From: Magnetococcales bacterium
Lineage (GTDB): Bacteria > Pseudomonadota > Magnetococcia > Magnetococcales > UBA8363
Assembly (NCBI GenBank): GCA_015228815.1
Contig: JADGCV010000003.1
Coordinates: 52,545 to 116,544, forward strand
DNA length: 64,000 bases
Reading direction: 5' to 3'
Below the pieces are notes generated by a model. The model was not told the origin of the DNA, searched no databases, and was given only the letters and a program-made list of their open reading frames with translations. Below, in pieces: positions 38,229 through 47,582 of the stretch. Position 1 is the stretch's first letter. Each line of letters begins with the position of its first letter. The position numbers and the translations under genes were made by a program.

Positions 38229-39263
38229 ATGACCAAAGAATCTCCGGACCGTCCGGTGGCGTTGAGCGCGGCTCAACCAACCGGACAATTGACCATTGGC
38301 AATCTGTTTGGCGCCATCCGGAACTGGATTCCGTTGCAGGAACGTTACGACACTTTGTTTTGCGTCGTCGATTTGCACGCCTTGACCGTCCGCCAGGATC
38401 CCCATGAATTGCGCAGCCGCATCCTGGAACTGGCCGCCATTTATCTGGCCTCGGGAATCGATCCGGAAAAAAGTGTGATTTTCATTCAAAGCCAGGTCCA
38501 TCAGCATGCCGAACTGGCGTGGCTTCTTTCGACCTTCGCCCAGCTTGGGGAACTGGAACGGATGACCCAGTTCAAGGACAAGGCCCAGAGGCATCGGCAG
38601 AATGTGAACGCGGGCCTGTTTACCTATCCGGTCCTGATGGCCGCTGATATTCTGCTGTACCAGACCCAGGTCGTACCTGTCGGCGAGGACCAGAAACAAC
38701 ATCTGGAGCTGACCCGGGATATTGCCATCCGTTTCAACAATATTCATGGCCCGATCTTTCGGGTTCCCGAACCGATGATCGAGGCCGAAGGGACGGCCCG
38801 GGTGCGCGACCTTCAGAATCCGGAGAAGAAGATGTCCAAATCGGTCGAGTCGGAACTGGCCCGGGTCATGATGCTTGACGATGCGGCGACGGTGCTGAAA
38901 AAATTCAAGAAGGCGGTCACCGACAGCCTGGGTGAAATCCGTTTCGACGAGACCCGTCAGGCGGGGGTCACCAATCTGTTGACCCTCTGGTGCGCCGCGA
39001 CGGGACAGGGACGGGACGTGGCCTTGGATCATTTCAGTCATCATCAATATGGCCGCTTGAAGGTGGAAACCGCCGAGGCGGTCAATGCGGTCCTCGAACC
39101 CATCCGGGACCGTTATCGACAGTTCATGGCGGATCGGGGAGAACTGCAACGGATCCTCGATCGCGGCGCCGAGCAGGCGGCGCGACGGGCGGAAGAGACC
39201 ATGATTCGGGTCATGGATGCCCTTGGTTTGCCGGTCCATTCGCGGGGCCCCCTTCATGGCTGA
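38229..39263 (+). CDS. trpS: tryptophanyl-tRNA synthetase
   Basis: This class I aminoacyl-tRNA synthetase charges tRNA-Trp. The 344-residue protein has the HIGH-equivalent TGQLTIGNLFGA (about residues 19-30), tryptophan-pocket segments (VVDLHALT; MAADILLYQTQVVPVGEDQKQH in two parts) and the KMSKS loop (KKMSKS, about 206-211). Length is typical for bacterial TrpRS (about 335). The ATG has AAGGA ten bases upstream. Its stop overlaps the start of the pseudouridine synthase gene by eight bases, so the two are coupled. No T-box or attenuator is visible upstream. Confidence 0.96.
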   Translation: MTKESPDRPVALSAAQPTGQLTIGNLFGAIRNWIPLQERYDTLFCVVDLHALTVRQDPHELRSRILELAAIYLASGIDPEKSVIFIQSQVHQHAELAWLLSTFAQLGELERMTQFKDKAQRHRQNVNAGLFTYPVLMAADILLYQTQVVPVGEDQKQHLELTRDIAIRFNNIHGPIFRVPEPMIEAEGTARVRDLQNPEKKMSKSVESELARVMMLDDAATVLKKFKKAVTDSLGEIRFDETRQAGVTNLLTLWCAATGQGRDVALDHFSHHQYGRLKVETAEAVNAVLEPIRDRYRQFMADRGELQRILDRGAEQAARRAEETMIRVMDALGLPVHSRGPLHG

Positions 39264-40059
39264 TTCCATGCGTCTGCAAAAGTGGTTGTCCCAGGCGGGT
39301 CTTTGTTCCCGACGCGAGGGCGAACGATGGATCGCCGAGGGCCGTATCGCGGTCAACGGTCAGGTGGTGATGCAACCGGGTTCCCAGGTGAATCCGGGGG
39401 ACCGGGTGGTCGTCGATGGAAAGCCGGTAGCGGGCGGAAGCAGGCAGAGACGTCTCCTTTTGGCGTTCCACAAGCCGCCCGACATCTTGTGTACCCGTCG
39501 CGATCCGGAGGGCCGCAAGACGATCCATGATTTTTTCTTCGATGTTCCGGAACGGTTGCTCAATGTGGGGCGGCTGGACATCAATTCGGAGGGGTTGATC
39601 CTGATGACCAATGATGGCGATCTGGTCCATCGGTTGACCCATCCATCTTCCCGGATCGCCCGCCGGTACCGGGTTCGGGTTCATGGGCGGATCAACGAGG
39701 CAACCTTGAACCGGCTGCGTCAGGGGGTCGAACTGGACGACGGCCCGACCGGTCCCCTTGAAATCGTCGTCGATCGGGATACCGCCGCCAACAACTGGTT
39801 GACCCTGACCCTTCGCGAAGGACGCAACCGGATCATTCGCCGCATCTTCGAAACCCTGGACATGAAGGTTTCCCGCCTGATCCGTGTTTCCTATGGCTCG
39901 GTGGCTCTGGGGGAGTTGCCGCGGGGGCTTTGGCGACCCGTGACGGGGTGGGAGGAACGGAAATTGTTCGACGAAGATGTCGCCATGGCTTTGAACAGGG
40001 ACAGTGGTCCCGTCAAGGTATTCAGGAAACCGGCCATTGCGGGAAGGGATCGGCCATGA
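39256..40059 (+). CDS. rluB: 23S rRNA pseudouridine synthase, RluB/RsuA family
   Basis: The 267-residue enzyme isomerises uridine to pseudouridine in rRNA. An N-terminal S4 domain (LQKWLSQAGLCSRREGERWIAEGRI in parts) precedes the catalytic domain with the family motif GRLDINSEGLILMTNDGDL; the Asp of GRLD is catalytic. The C-terminus has the REGRNRIIRRIFETLDMKV block of the RsuA/RluB/E/F group. RluB (U2605 of 23S rRNA) is the likeliest member given size and the S4 domain, but RluE/F cannot be excluded. The start overlaps trpS. Its stop overlaps a possible ATG (40056) of the next gene. Confidence 0.9.
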   Translation: MADSMRLQKWLSQAGLCSRREGERWIAEGRIAVNGQVVMQPGSQVNPGDRVVVDGKPVAGGSRQRRLLLAFHKPPDILCTRRDPEGRKTIHDFFFDVPERLLNVGRLDINSEGLILMTNDGDLVHRLTHPSSRIARRYRVRVHGRINEATLNRLRQGVELDDGPTGPLEIVVDRDTAANNWLTLTLREGRNRIIRRIFETLDMKVSRLIRVSYGSVALGELPRGLWRPVTGWEERKLFDEDVAMALNRDSGPVKVFRKPAIAGRDRP

Positions 40060-40097
40060 AATTGTGTCATGACCGTGGTTTACGGAGTCTTTCCAAG

Positions 40098-41018
40098 ATG
40101 AAGCAACGTCATTTGATCAGTTTCGACTGGGCCTTGAAGCGTCTGTTGCGCAGCAAGGCCAATTTTGAAATCCTGGAAGGGTTTCTCTCCGAACTTCTTC
40201 GCGAGGATGTGCGCATCGTTGAAATCCTGGAGAGCGAAAGCAATCGGGAAGCCCGCAACGACAAATTCAACCGTGTCGATCTCAAGATCAAAAACACACG
40301 GGATGAGATTGTCATCGTTGAATTACAATATGAACGAGAGTGGGACTATTTACAGAGGTTACTCTTCGGTACCGCCAAGGCCATCACCGAACATATGACG
40401 GAAGGTAGGCCTTACGCCAGTGTCATCAAGGTCATTACCGTCAGCATTCTCTATTTTGATCTGGGGCGTGGCAGCGATTATATCTATGTGGGCAGCACCT
40501 CTTTCAGGGGGATGCATACCCAGGAAGAATTGGCCTTGGACGAGGGGCAGAAAGCCTTGTTTCAACGCCCTTCGGTAGCCGCTATTTTCCCGGAGCATTA
40601 CTTGATCAAGGTGAAAAATTTTGATGATGTCGCCCGCGACACCCTGGACGAGTGGGTCTATTTTTTGAAAAATTCCGATATTCGTGACGAGTTCACGGCG
40701 CGTGGATTGAAAAAGGCCAAAGAAAAGCTTGATGTTCTGCAATTGCCGGAGACAGAGCGCAAGGCCTATGAACGTTATCAGGACGAACTGCATGACCAGG
40801 CAAGTTTTGTGCTTTCCACCTATGGTGCCGGTAAATGGGAAGGACGGCAGGAAGGAGAAGCCGCACTCCTGACGCGCCTATTACAGCGCCGCTTCGGCAC
40901 GGTGTCCGAATGGGCCAGCGAAAAGATCGCCAAAGCCGGGCCATCCTTTCTGGAGGAATGGAGTCTTCGATTTGTGGATGCCCAGTCACTGGACGATGTT
41001 TTCTCGGACAAGGTGTGA
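40098..41018 (+). CDS. Rpn/PD-(D/E)XK-type transposase-nuclease with DUF4351 tail
   Basis: This 306-residue protein belongs to the recombination-promoting nuclease (Rpn, PDDEXK_2) family. The nuclease core shows FDWALKRLLRSKANFEILEGFL, then NDKFNRVDLKIKN and DEIVIVELQYEREWDYLQR, giving the D-(E)xQ catalytic pattern. The end (LLTRLLQRRFG to SLDDVF) matches DUF4351. Rpn proteins are sporadic, often multicopy, and linked to RecA-independent recombination or anti-phage roles. An ATG at 40056 overlapping the rluB stop, with GGAAGGG upstream, would add 14 residues. There are no inverted terminal repeats, so it need not be mobile now. Confidence 0.85.
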   Translation: MKQRHLISFDWALKRLLRSKANFEILEGFLSELLREDVRIVEILESESNREARNDKFNRVDLKIKNTRDEIVIVELQYEREWDYLQRLLFGTAKAITEHMTEGRPYASVIKVITVSILYFDLGRGSDYIYVGSTSFRGMHTQEELALDEGQKALFQRPSVAAIFPEHYLIKVKNFDDVARDTLDEWVYFLKNSDIRDEFTARGLKKAKEKLDVLQLPETERKAYERYQDELHDQASFVLSTYGAGKWEGRQEGEAALLTRLLQRRFGTVSEWASEKIAKAGPSFLEEWSLRFVDAQSLDDVFSDKV

Positions 41019-41138
41019 TGGGGACATCCTTGCCTGGTTTTGAAGAATTGTGGAAGAGGTCGGAGGCGGGAACTGCCAAAGCATGATGAACGACGCGCCG
41101 AATGGGTATCTGAATTTTGTTGCAGGGGCGTTACGACA

Positions 41139-41801
41139 ATGATGAAGGCCGATCCTTCCGGTCTCTACCGGCGGTTGTATGAACGGTATGGCCCGCAACA
41201 TTGGTGGCCGGCGCGGACCATGACGGAAATGATGGTCGGCGCGGTTCTGGTGCAGAATACCGCCTGGACCCAGGCGGCCAAGGCAGTGGCACGGCTGGAA
41301 GAACGGGGATTGCTGGATTTTGTGGCCATTGCGGCGGCGGCAGAGGAGGAACTCTGGGACATTGTCCGTCCTGCGGGTTATTTCCGGATCAAGACGCGCC
41401 GTCTCCAGGCTTTGGCGGCGTTCATGGCCCCGTGGGAAACGGTTTCACGGGTTGTTTCTCCGGAAAATGGCGAACTGCGGCGTCAGTTGTTGGCGATCCA
41501 TGGAATCGGCAAGGAGACCGCCGATTCCATTCTTTGTTATGCCGCCCGGCAACCGGTGTTCGTGGTCGATGCCTATACCGGGCGTTTGTTCGAACGGCTG
41601 GGCTGGGTGGCGCGAAAGGCCGATTATGACACCATGCAGAGATTGGTCCATGCGGCCATGCCGGCGGATGCGGCGGTTCTGGGAGAGTTTCATGCCCTGA
41701 TCGTTCGGCACGCCAAGGAACATTGCCTCAAGAAACCCCGATGCGCGGCGTGTCCCGTGGTGGATTGTCCCTGGAGTACACAGCATTCTTCATCGCGTTG
41801 A
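41139..41801 (+). CDS. endonuclease III-family DNA glycosylase, MagIII-like
   Basis: This is a 220-residue HhH-GPD DNA glycosylase for base excision repair. The helix-hairpin-helix is LLAIHGIGKETADSILCYA, followed by the catalytic Asp in FVVDAYTGRLFERLG. The C-terminal 4Fe-4S cluster is CLKKPRCAACPVVDC. Where bifunctional Nth has the Schiff-base Lys (GVGRKTA), this protein has Glu (GIGKETA). That is the pattern of monofunctional 3-methyladenine glycosylases such as MagIII. The start ATG at 41139 is directly followed by a second ATG. It stands between an Rpn nuclease gene and a convergent diguanylate cyclase. Confidence 0.88.
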   Translation: MMKADPSGLYRRLYERYGPQHWWPARTMTEMMVGAVLVQNTAWTQAAKAVARLEERGLLDFVAIAAAAEEELWDIVRPAGYFRIKTRRLQALAAFMAPWETVSRVVSPENGELRRQLLAIHGIGKETADSILCYAARQPVFVVDAYTGRLFERLGWVARKADYDTMQRLVHAAMPADAAVLGEFHALIVRHAKEHCLKKPRCAACPVVDCPWSTQHSSSR

Positions 41802-41883
41802 TTTTGTCCGACCGGAGCGCCACCCGCCGGGTGGAACTGGTGTCCAGGGGCGGCTGGAAGATCGCCATTCCGTCTGTCCATGA

Positions 41884-42843
41884 TCACACCGCGACAACAT
41901 ACCGGTTTCTTCCCTGGCCCTTCGCAAGATACAAGGCGTTGTCCGCCTTTTCGATCAAATATTGCGCCGGATCGTCTTTTCCCGGCCAAACCGTCGCCAC
42001 GCCAAGACTGATGGTGACATGAGGGGCGGCGGAAGAAAACGAATGGATAATCCCCAGATTGGCCACTGCCAGACGCATCCGCTCCGCTACCGCAACCGCC
42101 CCCTCCTGCGTTGTTTCGGGAAGGATGGTGGCAAACTCTTCGCCACCATAGCGCGCCACCAGATCCATCGCCCGCTGCATCGGTCCCGTCAGCGCCCGTG
42201 CCACTTCGATCAGGCAATGATCTCCCTGTCCATGTCCATAATTGTCATTATACAGTTTAAAATGATCCACATCGATCAACACCATCGATACCGGATGTCC
42301 CGTCCGCACCGACCGGTTCCATTCGAAGCGCAAAAATTCATCGAATCTTCTGCGATTGGCGATGCCCGTCAAGGCATCCAGATTGGACAACCGCTCCAGC
42401 ATGTCGCCGCGGCGCTTGAGTTCCATGTGCGTCCGCACGCGGGCGCGAACGATGGCAGGATGGAACGGTTTGATGATGTAATCGACCGCACCGGCGGCAA
42501 ACCCGACGGCCTCATCCGCCTCCCCGGTTCGCGAAGTGACGAAGATGACCGGAATGTTGCGCGTCAGAAGATTTTCCTTCATCTTCCGGCAGACCGTAAA
42601 TCCGTCCATTCCCGGCATCATCACATCGAGCAATACCAGATCAGGCAACGGCGGCGTTTCCAGACGGCGCAAGGCCATGGCGCCATCCGTGGCCACCACC
42701 GTGCGATATTCCTGGCCAAGAACACTCAGGAGCACGTCCAGGTTGATCTTTTCATCATCGACAATCAACAGCTTGGCTTTTTCACCTTCCACGCTTTGCC
42801 TGTTCCTTCCAGTCAGAAATGTTCCCCGCGAAGCATGAACCAA
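41884..42843 (-). CDS. response regulator diguanylate cyclase (REC-GGDEF)
   Basis: The 319-residue protein makes cyclic di-GMP under control of a receiver. The receiver has LLIVDDEK, LLDVMMPGMDG and Lys in IIKPF; the GGDEF domain has SNLDALTGIANRR and the active GGEEF (ARYGGEEFATIL). No clear RxxD inhibitory site precedes the active site. The ATG at 42843 lies inside the end of the HPt gene (31-base overlap). A GTG at 42792 preceded by GGAAGGA is a reasonable alternative start that begins right at the receiver. Coupling to the HPt gene suggests the HPt phosphorylates this receiver. Confidence 0.92.
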   Translation of the reverse strand: MVHASRGTFLTGRNRQSVEGEKAKLLIVDDEKINLDVLLSVLGQEYRTVVATDGAMALRRLETPPLPDLVLLDVMMPGMDGFTVCRKMKENLLTRNIPVIFVTSRTGEADEAVGFAAGAVDYIIKPFHPAIVRARVRTHMELKRRGDMLERLSNLDALTGIANRRRFDEFLRFEWNRSVRTGHPVSMVLIDVDHFKLYNDNYGHGQGDHCLIEVARALTGPMQRAMDLVARYGGEEFATILPETTQEGAVAVAERMRLAVANLGIIHSFSSAAPHVTISLGVATVWPGKDDPAQYLIEKADNALYLAKGQGRNRYVVAV

Positions 42844-43544
42844 AGTTGACGCAGGGTGGAAGCGGCTTGATCGAAATCATAATTGTCCACCTGCCGGGAC
42901 AGATTACGGTACAGATCACTCCGAACCCGCTCTCCAAGAAGTCGTCCCAATTCCCCCAAATGCTCCTTGACCTCGCCATCGCCTTCGTCGATCGCCTTCT
43001 CAAGACATCGGACCACATCCTCCAATGGCCGTTCCCGGGACGCAACCGCCTCGGACTGTCCAGTGTTTCCCATGGGCCTCTGGGTTCCTTTCTTCGTTGT
43101 TCCTTCCGACCAGGTCTCCACGGAGGCATCATCTTCCAACGGTGTCAGGGAAGTGACAAGACGTGTCCGTTCGCGCTCGAACGCCTGCATGACCTCTTCG
43201 GGAACCGGGCCCGTTCCGTTGGATGTATCCAACGTCCGTTCCACGTTCAAGGCCTGATCCCGCAAATCCATCGCCCCCACGGTCGCCGCCACCCCCTTGA
43301 GCGTATGAAACATGCGTCGCACCTCGGCCCAATTCTCCTGGTCCTGATGGCCCGCCAAAAGCTCGGGAAACTGGCGGCAGCGACGCAGCGTGTTTTCCAG
43401 CACCTTGCGGTAGAGGCGCCGGTCGCCATCCATGTTCTCCAGCCCCTCTTCCAGGTCTACCCCATCCAACAGCTCCGGAAACCGGGCATGCTCATCGCCG
43501 GTCGGGAACATGGAATCGTTTGCAGACAATGTGTCGGTGGACAT
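42813..43544 (-). CDS. HPt-domain phosphotransfer protein
   Basis: This 243-residue cytoplasmic phosphorelay protein has its HPt bundle centred on FHTLKGVAATVGA, with the phospho-accepting His at residue 80. The chain continues with a linker and a second helical segment (EDVVRCLEKAIDEGDGEVKEHLGELGRLL) that resembles a further HPt-like bundle without a His. The ATG at 43544 has GGAGG eight bases upstream and was chosen over a longer Gly-rich frame. It lies between gmd (44 bases upstream) and the diguanylate cyclase (overlapping), so it is the natural phosphodonor for the latter. Confidence 0.86.
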   Translation of the reverse strand: MSTDTLSANDSMFPTGDEHARFPELLDGVDLEEGLENMDGDRRLYRKVLENTLRRCRQFPELLAGHQDQENWAEVRRMFHTLKGVAATVGAMDLRDQALNVERTLDTSNGTGPVPEEVMQAFERERTRLVTSLTPLEDDASVETWSEGTTKKGTQRPMGNTGQSEAVASRERPLEDVVRCLEKAIDEGDGEVKEHLGELGRLLGERVRSDLYRNLSRQVDNYDFDQAASTLRQLWFMLRGEHF

Positions 43545-43588
43545 CTCAACCTCCAGAAACCCTTTCCCTGGATCGCATCGCTTTTCCC

Positions 43589-44692
43589 TCAGCCATCCAG
43601 GGACCCCGCCCCCAGAAGAGGAATTCCCTGTTCGAGGAGCAGTTTTTCCAGTCTTGCCTTTTTCATGTCCTGTTCCACCATCTCCCGGACCAGTTCCCTG
43701 AAGGTGATGCGCGGCGTCCAGCCCAGTTTTTCCCGTGCCTTGGTTGCGTCTCCAAGAAGACATTCCACTTCCGTCGGACGAAAATAACGTGGGTCGATGC
43801 GCACGATGATCCGTCCTGTCTCCCGTTCGATCCCGACCTCATCGACCCCCTTGCCGCGCCAGAGAATCGTCATGCCAAGCGCGTCGGCGACCGCTTCGAC
43901 GAATTCCCTGACCGAATGTTGTTGTCCGGTGGCGATGACATAATCGTCGGGATGCTCCTGTTGCAACATCAACCATTGCATTTCCACATAGTCCCGGGCA
44001 TGACCCCAATCACGCAAGGCATCGATGTTGCCCAGCAACAGCGTCTCTTCCAAGCCCAATTGGATCCGCGTCAGACCCCGGGTGATCTTCCGGGTCACGA
44101 AGGTTTCGCCACGGACCGGCGATTCATGATTGAACAAAATGCCATTGCACCCAAAAATACCGTAGGCTTCCCGATAATTTACCGTGACCCAATAGGCATA
44201 CAGCTTGGCCGCGGCGTAAGGAGAACGGGGACGAAACGGCGTCGTTTCCCGTTGCGGCGTTTCCGCGACCTTGCCATACAATTCCGAGGTCGAGGCCTGA
44301 TAGAAACGGGTCTTGTCGATCAGATCGAGGATGCGAATCGCTTCCAGGATGCGCAGTGGCCCCAGGGCGTCGGTATTGGCCGTGTATTCCGGAGTCTCGA
44401 AGGAGACCGCCACATGACTCTGGGCCGCCAGGTTGTAGATTTCGTCGGGCTGCGTCTTCTGGATGATCCGGATCAGGTTGGTCGCGTCGGTCACATCGCC
44501 ATAGTGAAGGACAAACCTGCGATCGGCGACATCGGGTCCCTGATAGAGATGGTCGATCCGTTCCGTATTGAACTGGGAGGAACGACGTTTGATGCCGTGT
44601 ACTTCATATCCTTTTCCCAAGAGAAATTCCGCAAGATAAGCGCCATCCTGACCAGTGACTCCTGTAATCAGGGCAACCTTTTTCGATGACAT
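43589..44692 (-). CDS. gmd: GDP-mannose 4,6-dehydratase
   Basis: The 367-residue enzyme converts GDP-mannose to GDP-4-keto-6-deoxymannose, precursor of GDP-fucose, rhamnose and perosamine. It has the short-chain dehydrogenase NADP site ([18 protein letters not shown], residues 7-24), the family block [16 protein letters not shown], the catalytic Ser-Thr region ([11 protein letters not shown]) and YxxxK ([12 protein letters not shown]). Length is typical. An upstream ATG eight codons earlier is possible. It heads an operon with an HPt protein and a diguanylate cyclase, an uncommon pairing of sugar-nucleotide synthesis and c-di-GMP signalling. Confidence 0.95.
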   Translation of the reverse strand: MSSKKVALITGVTGQDGAYLAEFLLGKGYEVHGIKRRSSQFNTERIDHLYQGPDVADRRFVLHYGDVTDATNLIRIIQKTQPDEIYNLAAQSHVAVSFETPEYTANTDALGPLRILEAIRILDLIDKTRFYQASTSELYGKVAETPQRETTPFRPRSPYAAAKLYAYWVTVNYREAYGIFGCNGILFNHESPVRGETFVTRKITRGLTRIQLGLEETLLLGNIDALRDWGHARDYVEMQWLMLQQEHPDDYVIATGQQHSVREFVEAVADALGMTILWRGKGVDEVGIERETGRIIVRIDPRYFRPTEVECLLGDATKAREKLGWTPRITFRELVREMVEQDMKKARLEKLLLEQGIPLLGAGSLDG

Positions 44693-44746
44693 ATCGCTTA
44701 TCCATGGCTGTTTCATTGCGGAAAGGGACTTGAAACTTGGTGTTGA

Positions 44747-44775
44747 ATATTAATCGAGACGCTCGTCCAAGTAAA
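44747..44775 (-). promoter_or_regulatory. probable promoter of the gmd operon
   Basis: Read on the minus strand, TTTACT and TAATAT are 17 bases apart, about 50 bases before the gmd start. It separates gmd from the acyl-CoA ligase gene upstream. Confidence 0.45.
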
Positions 44776-44829
44776 GACGAAGGTTGGCGTTATCGAAGAA
44801 TATCACATTTTCCCATGAATTCGTGGTGT

Positions 44830-46356
44830 TCAAACGGAAGGGAGATCGCGCCTGAGAAGTTTGCCGGATGGAGTGCGCGGCAGGGATGGAACCTGGTGGT
44901 ACACCTGGGGATGTTTATACGGTTCGAGGCGGCTGGCGAGCCAGTCTCGGGCTGTCCGTTCGTCGAACGGTGTGGTTGGATCGGGCGCGACGAAAGCGAT
45001 CAGAAATGGTTTTTCCTGATCGTGGCGCATGGCCACGGCGACCTCCCCGATCCCCGGACAGGTCTCCAGAACCGATTCGACCTCCATGGGATGGACCTTG
45101 AACCCCCCCAGGTTGATGCAGTCATCGGCGCGTCCAAGAAGGAAAAAAAAACCTGTTTCGTCGCGGCGGACCAGATCTCCGGTGGGAAACCACCCGCCCG
45201 CGGACGGCAGTCCTTCGCCGGGTTTGCCATCGGGGTGGATGTATCCCGGGGTGACATGAGGCCCCCGTACCAGCAATTCCCCGTCGCCTTTGCCCTCATG
45301 GCGTCCCTGGTCCGACCCCAGGATCACCTCGACTCCGGGAGTGACGCGCCCCATGGCCGAAAGCCGGTTCATGCTCCGGGCCTCGTGGTATTCCAGGAAC
45401 AACGACCGGGAGGCTTCGGTCAGTCCGTAATGATGCCACAGCCGGGCATGGGGCATCAAATCGCAGAGACGTTCTTTTTCCGTCACGTCCATGGACGCGC
45501 TGCCGATTTCCACCAGGCGGATCCCTGCAAGCCAGGGGGCGATCCGTTGTCCCAGGGCCAGAAGAAGGCGAATTCCGGCGGGTACCTGGGAAAACACGGT
45601 CGCCTTTGCCGCGCGTATCCCCTTGAGCAATCGTTCGGGACGGAATCGTCCCGGAAGAAGATGGACAAAACTGCCCGCCGCCAACCCGCAGCGCAACCGC
45701 CCCAGACCGAAGGAATGATACAATGGCAGGGTGATCACCTCCACATCGTCCCCGGTCAGACCCATGACCTGGTTGATCTGGTGTGCCGCGGCGCTGATGT
45801 TGCCCAGGGTCAGCGCCACATGCTTGGCTTTTCCGGTTGTGCCGGTGGTGGAGAGTATTCCCACCACGTCATCGTTCGATGGACCATCAGGCAGAGTCTG
45901 GTGTGCCTCCAGGTCCGGAAACACCGAGGCCATATCCACCTGGATCGGGATTCGTGAACCTTGGACCGGACGGGGAGACCGTGCCAGGTTCCGCAACAGC
46001 CCTTCGGGGGCGATCACCATCGCCGGATGCAAATCGGCGCGGCGGCTGTCCCATTGGACCATCGTCAGTCCCGGATCGATCGGAACCGTCACTGCCCCCA
46101 GGCGCAGCGATCCCAGGTAGCACAGGATCGAGGCGGCGGATCCGTCCATGACCAGAAAGACCCTCTGTCCCCGCGCAAGGCCCTGTCCCGCGAGTCCCCG
46201 GGCCACCCCGCCGGTCCGCCGCCACAAGGTCCCATAATCGAGCGTTTCCCCCCCTTCCCAGGCCAGGGCCGGTTTGTCCCCGCAGTCACGGGCATGGTGT
46301 TCCAGGCGTTCGAGAAAATGTTTGCCGAGGAAGGGGGTTGTCCAATGTTGATTCAT
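44830..46356 (-). CDS. AMP-dependent acyl-CoA synthetase/ligase
   Basis: This 508-residue adenylate-forming enzyme activates a carboxylic acid as acyl-AMP for transfer to CoA or another acceptor. Core motifs are in order: the phosphate loop STTGTTGKAKHVALT (about residue 170), LPLYHSFGLGRLR, the TGD loop (GWFPTGDLV), GRADDCINLGGFKVHP for the hinge, and the C-terminal Lys in RTPSGKLLRRDL. Length is normal. The substrate is not predictable. It overlaps no neighbour, but trpF lies just upstream (17 bases) in the same direction. A role in acyl transfer to a surface sugar would fit the nearby SGNH hydrolase gene, as inference only. Confidence 0.88.
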   Translation of the reverse strand: MNQHWTTPFLGKHFLERLEHHARDCGDKPALAWEGGETLDYGTLWRRTGGVARGLAGQGLARGQRVFLVMDGSAASILCYLGSLRLGAVTVPIDPGLTMVQWDSRRADLHPAMVIAPEGLLRNLARSPRPVQGSRIPIQVDMASVFPDLEAHQTLPDGPSNDDVVGILSTTGTTGKAKHVALTLGNISAAAHQINQVMGLTGDDVEVITLPLYHSFGLGRLRCGLAAGSFVHLLPGRFRPERLLKGIRAAKATVFSQVPAGIRLLLALGQRIAPWLAGIRLVEIGSASMDVTEKERLCDLMPHARLWHHYGLTEASRSLFLEYHEARSMNRLSAMGRVTPGVEVILGSDQGRHEGKGDGELLVRGPHVTPGYIHPDGKPGEGLPSAGGWFPTGDLVRRDETGFFFLLGRADDCINLGGFKVHPMEVESVLETCPGIGEVAVAMRHDQEKPFLIAFVAPDPTTPFDERTARDWLASRLEPYKHPQVYHQVPSLPRTPSGKLLRRDLPSV

Positions 46357-46372
46357 CAGTCCATTCCATCAT

Positions 46373-47020
46373 TCATCGGGAGCCTGACCATCCACGATGA
46401 ACCTCGGAGACGAAGTGCCGGATCAGGCGGGGATCCTTGATTCCGGGGGCCGATTCGACGCCACTGGAGACATCGACGGCATGGGGACGAACCTGGGAAA
46501 CCGCCGCGGCGACATTGCCCGGATTCAATCCTCCCGCTAGGATCAAGGGCCGATGTCCTGGATGGTGTTGCAGCAGTGACCAGTCGAAGGTGCGTCCATT
46601 CCCCCCCGGCAAACCGGAAACCTTGGCATCGTACAGGATGGCCGCGACGGTATACGCTGCGGCCTTTCTCATGTCGTTTTCATCGGCAACCCGCAATGCC
46701 TTGATGATCCGTCGCGGAAGACGGTTGCAAAAATCGGGCGTTTCATCTCCATGCAGTTGCCAGGCGTCCAGACGGACCTGGTTGGAAATCGACTCGATGT
46801 CATGAAGCGCCGCGTTGACGAACAATCCGGTCACCGTCACGAACGGCGGCAGTTCCGACACCACTTCCCGGGCCTGGGCAACCGTCACCGAGCGGGGCGA
46901 TTTTTCGAAGAAGACCAGACCAATGGCATCGGCGCCCGCCGCGACGGCCTCTCTGGCGTCCTCGGGACGGGTCAGGCCGCAGATCTTGATGCGGACTCTG
47001 TAAGGATCATGGGGCGACAT
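46373..47020 (-). CDS. trpF: phosphoribosylanthranilate isomerase
   Basis: TrpF catalyses the Amadori rearrangement in tryptophan synthesis. The 215-residue TIM-barrel protein has the N-terminal signature RIKICGLTRPEDA, containing the general-base Cys. It continues with GLVFFEKSPRSV, LDAWQLHGDE and the phosphate-binding end (LILAGGLNPGNVA; VDVSSGVESAPGIKD), where the VDVSSGVE Asp is the general acid. The start overlaps the upstream membrane-protein gene by 14 bases. trpB and trpA, usual neighbours, are absent, so the pathway is scattered in this genome. Confidence 0.96.
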   Translation of the reverse strand: MSPHDPYRVRIKICGLTRPEDAREAVAAGADAIGLVFFEKSPRSVTVAQAREVVSELPPFVTVTGLFVNAALHDIESISNQVRLDAWQLHGDETPDFCNRLPRRIIKALRVADENDMRKAAAYTVAAILYDAKVSGLPGGNGRTFDWSLLQHHPGHRPLILAGGLNPGNVAAAVSQVRPHAVDVSSGVESAPGIKDPRLIRHFVSEVHRGWSGSR

Positions 47021-47480
47021 GGGGCATGACCAGTCCTGTCGCGGGCGGATCCAAACGGGGAGAGACCTCGGAAGAGGTGTCGGGAGCGCCGACAGAGCGG
47101 CTGGTCACATCGGTCGCAACCATTCCCTGACGCGGGCCAATGGGCCCCCCCTGATTTTTCATCCGATCCATCATTTCCACCTGAATCTGTCCCTGGAGCG
47201 TGTCGTACATGCGACGGTGGGCTTGAATCCGGTATTCCACGCGCTTTCTTTGAAATTCCGCCTCCAGTTCGGCGTTTTTTTTCGTCACATAGCCATCCAG
47301 GGTCATGTACCCCATGGCAAGGACCGCGATGAAGACACCGATCATGGCCAGTGTCATCGGCGACATGCCCGATTTTTTCGGAGGCTCTTCCTTGGGCTCC
47401 CTGGGCGCCTTTTCGGCGTCTCCCCCTGGGGCCGAGGCCTGAATAAGGTTGTCCAGTTCCGAATCCTGATTTTCCGCCAT
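47007..47480 (-). CDS. single-pass membrane protein, unknown function
   Basis: The 157-residue protein has an acidic and Pro/Lys-rich cytoplasmic N-terminus (residues 1-38). One transmembrane helix follows (MTLAMIGVFIAVLAMGYMTL), then a charged coiled coil (KKNAELEAEFQRKRVEYRIQAH), and a Gly/Pro-rich end. No family is recognised. The ATG at 47480 was chosen over an upstream Met, since the acidic N-terminus begins there. Its 3' end overlaps trpF by 14 bases, so expression is coupled to tryptophan synthesis, perhaps only by arrangement. Confidence 0.65.
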   Translation of the reverse strand: MAENQDSELDNLIQASAPGGDAEKAPREPKEEPPKKSGMSPMTLAMIGVFIAVLAMGYMTLDGYVTKKNAELEAEFQRKRVEYRIQAHRRMYDTLQGQIQVEMMDRMKNQGGPIGPRQGMVATDVTSRSVGAPDTSSEVSPRLDPPATGLVMPHVAP

Positions 47481-47582
47481 GGGCTTGTTCCACGCGATTC
47501 GAGTATGATGGGGCGGCCCGGCCATTCATCGTCAGACGACCGCCTGGATCATTAAGCAATTGACATGCCATAATCGGATAGG

